Positions 14,667-17,825 of a DNA stretch of 17,825 nucleotides are shown piece by piece (position 1 is the stretch's first letter; the number at the start of each line of letters is the position of its first letter). A program made the translations under genes and the position numbers. Location: assembly GCA_041625325.1 (NCBI GenBank), contig JBFJTN010000051.1:1-17825 (forward strand), written 5' to 3'. The notes under the pieces are model-generated. The model saw only the letters and a list, made by a program, of their open reading frames with translations, did no database searches and was not told the origin of the DNA. The stretch comes from Oceanococcus sp041625325 (GTDB taxonomy: Bacteria > Pseudomonadota > Gammaproteobacteria > Nevskiales > Oceanococcaceae).

Positions 14667-16895
14667 ATGAGCAAGCCCACCGCCAGCGAACTGCAGCTGC
14701 AGATCCATGCCCGCATGGTCGAGGAGCTGTCGCAGCAGCAGCGCGATTTCCGCACCCTCATCGATCTGCTGGAAGAAATTGTCTTCCGCTGCGATGGCGG
14801 CGGCACCCTGCAGCTGCTCAACCCCTCCTGGGTGGCCCGGCTGGGCTATCCCATCGAGCAGGCGCTGGGGCGCTCCCTGCTGGACTACGTGTCCGGCGAG
14901 TACCTGCGCGAGAGCCTGCGCCAGGCCCTGGCCGGACCGGGACCGATCAATCAGGAACTGCGCCTGCAGACCGGCTTCGGCGAGCGACGCAGCTTCGTGC
15001 TGCGCGCCACCCGCAACGACGAGAACTGGTACGGATCCTTGTTCGACATCACCGACCAGCAGCTGGCCCTGCGCGCCCTGCGGGACAGTGAAAGCCGTTC
15101 CCGCAAGCTGTCCCTGGTCGCCCAGCGAACCGACAATCTGGTGGTGATCACCGATGCCAGCTGCCGGATCGACTGGGTCAATGAAGGCTTCGAGCGGCGC
15201 ACCGGATACGCCCTGAGCGAGATCAGAGGTCAGTCGCCAGGGCGGCTACTGCAGGGGCCCGACACCGACCCGGCAGCGGTCGCGGTGATGCGTGCGGCGC
15301 TGGACCGCGGCGAAGCCTTTGCCGTGGATCTCATCAATTACACCAAGCAGGGGCAGCCCTACTGGGTCCGCATCGACAGCAATCCACTGCTGGACGAGCA
15401 TGGTCGCCTGCAAGGCTTCATCGCCGTCGAGCGCGACATCTCGCAGCAGAAACAGACCGAGCAGATGCTCTGCCGCGCCCGCGACGAGGCGGAAAGCCTG
15501 AGCCGGGCACGGACCCGGTTCGTTGCCAACATGTCGCACGAGATCCGCACGCCGCTCAATGCCATCCTGGGCATGAGCGAGCTGCTGGAGGATTCCGATC
15601 TGCCGGCGGATCAGCGCAGTCATGTGGAGACCATCCGCAACAGCGGCAAGGCACTGCTGGCGCTGGTCAATGACGTGCTCGATTTCGCCAAGCTGGAATC
15701 GGGTCAGCTGCCCTTTGCCAGCATCGAATTTCCCACCGCCCAGCCCTTCGAGGAAGCGGTGGACATCATCGCCCCGCAGTTGCAGGAAAAGCGCCTCGGC
15801 CTGCGCATGAGTTGCGATCCGGGCGTGCCTGCGCAGCTGTCCGGAGACCCTGACCGTCTGCGCCAGGTCCTGCTGAATCTGCTGTCCAATGCGCTGAAGT
15901 TCACCCGCGAGGGCGCCATCCGCATCCATGTGGGCTGGCAGCCGGAGCGGGGCGAGCAGGGGCGTCTGCTGGTCAGCGTGAGCGACTCCGGCATCGGCAT
16001 CGATCCGGCCCGGCTGGAATCGCTGTTCGATGAATTCACCCAGGCGGATGCCTCGATCACCCGCGAGTTCGGCGGAACGGGGCTGGGGTTGGCCATCTGC
16101 CGGCAGATCTGCGAGCAAAGCGGTGGACGCATCTGGGCCGAGAGCGAGCCCGGCAAGGGCTCGAGCTTCCATTTCGAGCTGGGCCTGCGCGCGCTGATCA
16201 CCGAGCAGCCCGGCCCGTCCTGGACCCTGGTGCACGACGGCCTGCCCGGCGATGTGGTCGCGGTGGTGGAAGCGCTCGGGCACTGTCTGCTGCTGCCGGT
16301 CAGCCAGCGGTCGCTGCAGGGCCAGGCCGGTCAGTTCGCCGTGATGGACGCCGGGGGTGGCTGTCATGCCGTGGATCTGGCGCCGCTGCACGATGTGCTG
16401 ACTCCGCAGCGCCTGTACCAGCTGGCGGCGGCTGCGGTCGGCGAGCCTTTGCCGGCCCGGCACGCGGTGGAAGAGCCGACTCCTCCCGGCGCCGGCCTGC
16501 GCGTGCTGGTGGCCGAGGACGTGGTGCCGAATCAGCTGGTGCTGAAGCTCATGCTGCAGCGGCTGGGCTGCGGGACCATCTGCGTGGTGGATGATGGCGC
16601 CCAGGCGGTGGCGGCGATGGCGCAGGCGCCATTCGATCTGGTCCTGACCGACATGCACATGCCGGTGATGGACGGGCTGCAGGCCGCCGCGGAGATCCGT
16701 GGCATGGCATTGGCCCGTCAGCCGGTGATTGCCGCGATCTCGGCGGATGCCACCAATGATGCGCGCGATGCCGCCCATGAGGCGGGGATCGATCACTGGT
16801 TGTCCAAGCCGGTCAACCGCGCGGAACTGGAGCGCCTGCTGCGCCAGGTCAGTACCGTGTCAGCCGCGGCGGAGGTCACCCCGGCAGTCGCCTGA
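14667..16895 (+). CDS. Cytosolic PAS-PAS hybrid histidine kinase
   Basis: The 742-residue protein has no membrane helix. A first PAS (about 24-130; VFRCDGGGTLQLLNPSWVARLGY) and second PAS plus PAC (about 148-262; VVITDASCRIDWVNEGFERRTGY) lead through a coiled coil to HisKA with H291 (NMSHEIRTPLNAILG). The ATPase domain shows N408 (LLSNALKF), D440 (SDSGIGI) and GTGLGL (470-475). Residues about 515-600 are a short, degenerate receiver-like region without the acidic pocket. The final receiver (about 611-730) has E617-D618, acceptor D662 (LTDMHMPVMDG), K714, and S692 at the usual Thr position. The ATG at 14667 has no clear Shine-Dalgarno sequence; it follows the isochorismatase stop by 29 bp and may depend on coupling. 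It has no Hpt of its own, so the LuxU-like protein upstream is the probable partner. Confidence 0.93.
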   Translation: MSKPTASELQLQIHARMVEELSQQQRDFRTLIDLLEEIVFRCDGGGTLQLLNPSWVARLGYPIEQALGRSLLDYVSGEYLRESLRQALAGPGPINQELRLQTGFGERRSFVLRATRNDENWYGSLFDITDQQLALRALRDSESRSRKLSLVAQRTDNLVVITDASCRIDWVNEGFERRTGYALSEIRGQSPGRLLQGPDTDPAAVAVMRAALDRGEAFAVDLINYTKQGQPYWVRIDSNPLLDEHGRLQGFIAVERDISQQKQTEQMLCRARDEAESLSRARTRFVANMSHEIRTPLNAILGMSELLEDSDLPADQRSHVETIRNSGKALLALVNDVLDFAKLESGQLPFASIEFPTAQPFEEAVDIIAPQLQEKRLGLRMSCDPGVPAQLSGDPDRLRQVLLNLLSNALKFTREGAIRIHVGWQPERGEQGRLLVSVSDSGIGIDPARLESLFDEFTQADASITREFGGTGLGLAICRQICEQSGGRIWAESEPGKGSSFHFELGLRALITEQPGPSWTLVHDGLPGDVVAVVEALGHCLLLPVSQRSLQGQAGQFAVMDAGGGCHAVDLAPLHDVLTPQRLYQLAAAAVGEPLPARHAVEEPTPPGAGLRVLVAEDVVPNQLVLKLMLQRLGCGTICVVDDGAQAVAAMAQAPFDLVLTDMHMPVMDGLQAAAEIRGMALARQPVIAAISADATNDARDAAHEAGIDHWLSKPVNRAELERLLRQVSTVSAAAEVTPAVA

Positions 16896-16989
16896 GCGGC
16901 ATGCCAGTTCCCCGACCCGGCCATCAGGGACCGGCGTGATTCCCGGCGAAGGGTGAAACGCCTTGAAATCAAAGCGATTCTCTTGGTTG

Positions 16990-17024
16990 GCATGATGCGC
17001 TGACAGGGCCCATCACGCTTTTTT
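16990..17024 (+). terminator. Probable rho-independent terminator after the third kinase
   Basis: GCATGATG (16990-16997) pairs with CATCACGC (17011-17018) with one A-C mismatch, leaving a 13-nt loop, and six T residues follow (17019-17024). It is 95 bp after the kinase stop and 105 bp before the next start. The mismatch and long loop make it weaker than the one at 5396. Confidence 0.5.
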
Positions 17025-17054
17025 GACGGTCGATGCGTTGTACTCGTCGCCAGT

Positions 17055-17112
17055 GCACCGAAGGTTCGAAACGCGGTGCTTGGTGGTCCCTTCGGCGGTG
17101 ACAGTCGAAGGG
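17055..17112 (+). promoter_or_regulatory. Structured leader with two hairpins and an alternative fold
   Basis: Hairpin A pairs GCACCG (17055-17060) with CGGTGC (17074-17079). Hairpin B pairs CCCTTCG (17088-17094) with CGAAGGG (17106-17112) and ends 2 nt before the ribosome binding site. The left arm region CACCGAAGG (17056-17064) can instead pair with CCTTCGG-CG-GTG (17089-17100), which would dissolve both hairpins. This resembles a switchable leader, but no known riboswitch class is recognised. Confidence 0.4.
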
Positions 17113-17114
17113 CC

Positions 17115-17120
17115 AGGAGG
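17115..17120 (+). promoter_or_regulatory. Strong ribosome binding site of the exported protein
   Basis: AGGAGG lies 8 nt before the ATG at 17129, directly after the leader hairpin. It is the strongest Shine-Dalgarno sequence in the window and confirms this start. Confidence 0.8.
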
Positions 17121-17128
17121 AGTAGACG

Positions 17129-17770
17129 ATGATCCATGCAAGTCGCATCAGACGACAGCACGGCACCGGTAACAGCCTGCGGCTCGCACTGGCCTGCCTT
17201 TTCTTAGCGTGCTGGCCCCATTCGGCCAGTGCGGCAACGGACCCCGAGAGCGTCAGCATCGTGCTGTCCGGCTGGGGCCATGGCCTGGCGCCAAATCAAC
17301 TGGTCCAGCACTGGATGCGCCGCGACGCGCTGCAGCGCCCGGCCACGATTCCGCGACTGGAGTGGTCAGACGGCCGTCTGGCGGAGATGCCAGTGGCTCG
17401 GGATGCCCTGCGTCGGGTGAAGAACGGCGTCGGCATGGACCTGCGCCTGTTCGACAGCGGCGGCCTGCATTTCAACTTGTACCGCCGTCACCGGGCCAAG
17501 GCGGAAGGCGTTCGCCTGCGACTGGGGGATGCCACGGCCCTGCGACAGGCCCAGCGCTGGACCATTGGTGGCTCCATGCAGCAGGTGCGCACGGATGAGG
17601 GCGATCGCTTCATTCGCTTCGTGCCGCAGCTGATGATCAATCCCGACGGACCGCACGGCGCGACCCGCCGCTGGTCATTCAACCTGGAGTACGGCTACTG
17701 GTTCGGCGGCGACAAGCGTGCCGCGGTGGCCGAGCGGGTGCTGCAGGCCAGCCTCAGTGCTCGCTTCTGA
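17129..17770 (+). CDS. Exported protein of unknown function
   Basis: The 213-residue protein has a Sec-type signal: a basic N-terminus (RIRRQ), a hydrophobic core at about 17-29 (LRLALACLFLACW), and a probable cleavage site after A35 (HSASA-AT). A lipobox is not convincing. The mature part of about 178 residues is rich in Arg and aromatic residues with alternating polar and hydrophobic stretches (MDLRLFDSGGLHFNLYRR; RRWSFNLEYGYWFGG). It ends in LQASLSARF; a terminal Phe after an amphipathic strand is common in outer-membrane beta-barrels. A small outer-membrane or periplasmic protein is therefore possible, but no family is recognised. A strong ribosome binding site and a structured leader precede it, and a probable terminator separates it from the third kinase, so it is its own transcription unit. 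Confidence 0.8.
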   Translation: MIHASRIRRQHGTGNSLRLALACLFLACWPHSASAATDPESVSIVLSGWGHGLAPNQLVQHWMRRDALQRPATIPRLEWSDGRLAEMPVARDALRRVKNGVGMDLRLFDSGGLHFNLYRRHRAKAEGVRLRLGDATALRQAQRWTIGGSMQQVRTDEGDRFIRFVPQLMINPDGPHGATRRWSFNLEYGYWFGGDKRAAVAERVLQASLSARF

Positions 17771-17786
17771 GGCTGGCCGCTAGCGA

Positions 17787-17825
17787 TTATCGCCGTGCGA
17801 TCTTGCGCACGTTGCTGGTGCGGAA
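17787..17825 (-). CDS. Possible C-terminus of a convergent gene, cut by window edge
   Basis: On the minus strand the last 39 bases read FRTSNVRKIARR followed by TAA (complement at 17787-17789). The basic tail is plausible for a protein end, and a convergent gene would fit the 16-bp gap after the stop at 17770. Twelve codons are too few to be sure; other frames are also open for part of this stretch. Confidence 0.25.
   Translation of the reverse strand, partial: FRTSNVRKIARR

Noticed and set aside
15246..16796. Open frame of 516 codons on the minus strand
   Set aside because: It is antisense to the third hybrid kinase and has no recognisable domain.
16984..16999. Sigma-54-like spacing TGG-N10-GC ahead of the exported protein
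   Set aside because: Only the two dinucleotides fit; TGGTTGG and ATGCG are poor halves, and the site overlaps the stem of the probable terminator.
17000..17128. c-di-GMP (GEMM) riboswitch in the leader of the exported protein
   Set aside because: The conserved GEMM core bases are absent, although the leader is structured.

Overview
The window is visibly GC-rich, with strong G/C preference at third codon positions. The gene families point to a free-living Gram-negative gammaproteobacterium: lipobox and Sec-type signal peptides, a YfbK-type VWA lipoprotein, three hybrid histidine kinases and a regulator that reads like Vibrio LuxO. A Xanthomonadales/Lysobacterales-like relative is my best guess, held with low confidence. 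There are no tRNAs, rRNAs, CRISPR arrays or insertion sequences that I can see.

Layout. (1) 2-655: the 3' part of a glycerophosphodiester phosphodiesterase gene. (2) 730-3820: a compact operon of a VWA lipoprotein, a single-pass membrane protein in the anti-sigma position, and an ECF-like sigma factor, the last two joined by an ATGA overlap. (3) 3843-4280 (minus): a small lipoprotein, divergent from 4567-5364 (plus), a stand-alone EAL c-di-GMP phosphodiesterase that ends at a clear terminator. (4) 5725-6969 (minus): a receiver-PP2C phosphatase. It is divergent from a four-gene operon at 7385-13810: a LuxO-like sigma-54 activator, two hybrid histidine kinases and a LuxU-like Hpt protein. (5) 14041-16895: an isochorismatase-family hydrolase followed by a third hybrid kinase. 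(6) 17129-17770: an exported protein of unknown function with a structured leader.

The main result is that regions 3-5 look like one regulatory island. The LuxO-like protein needs sigma-54. Two promoters of -24/-12 type stand in front of the isochorismatase gene (TGGCGCCCTTCTTGCT) and the EAL gene (TGGCACGCTTCTTGAT). They agree at 17 of 21 positions. Both have a similar upstream element built on TGCAATGCRA, with 16 of 21 positions matching. The isochorismatase promoter also has a consensus IHF site between the upstream element and the promoter. A third element, TTGCATTTTGCGA, lies upstream of luxO and is one base from the LuxO-box pattern I recall from Vibrio (TTGCA-W3-TGCAA).

The proposed circuit is as follows. 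Three hybrid kinases (cytosolic PAS; GAF-CHASE-PAS membrane kinase; cytosolic PAS-PAS) pass phosphate through the LuxU-like Hpt to the LuxO-like activator. That activator then drives transcription of a c-di-GMP phosphodiesterase, a hydrolase plus its own extra kinase (feedback), and perhaps the divergent lipoprotein and REC-PP2C genes. The enzymes and domains are read from sequence; the wiring is inference. No Qrr-like small RNA and no LuxP/LuxQ or CqsS-type sensor is visible here, so the signal and output would differ from the Vibrio circuit.
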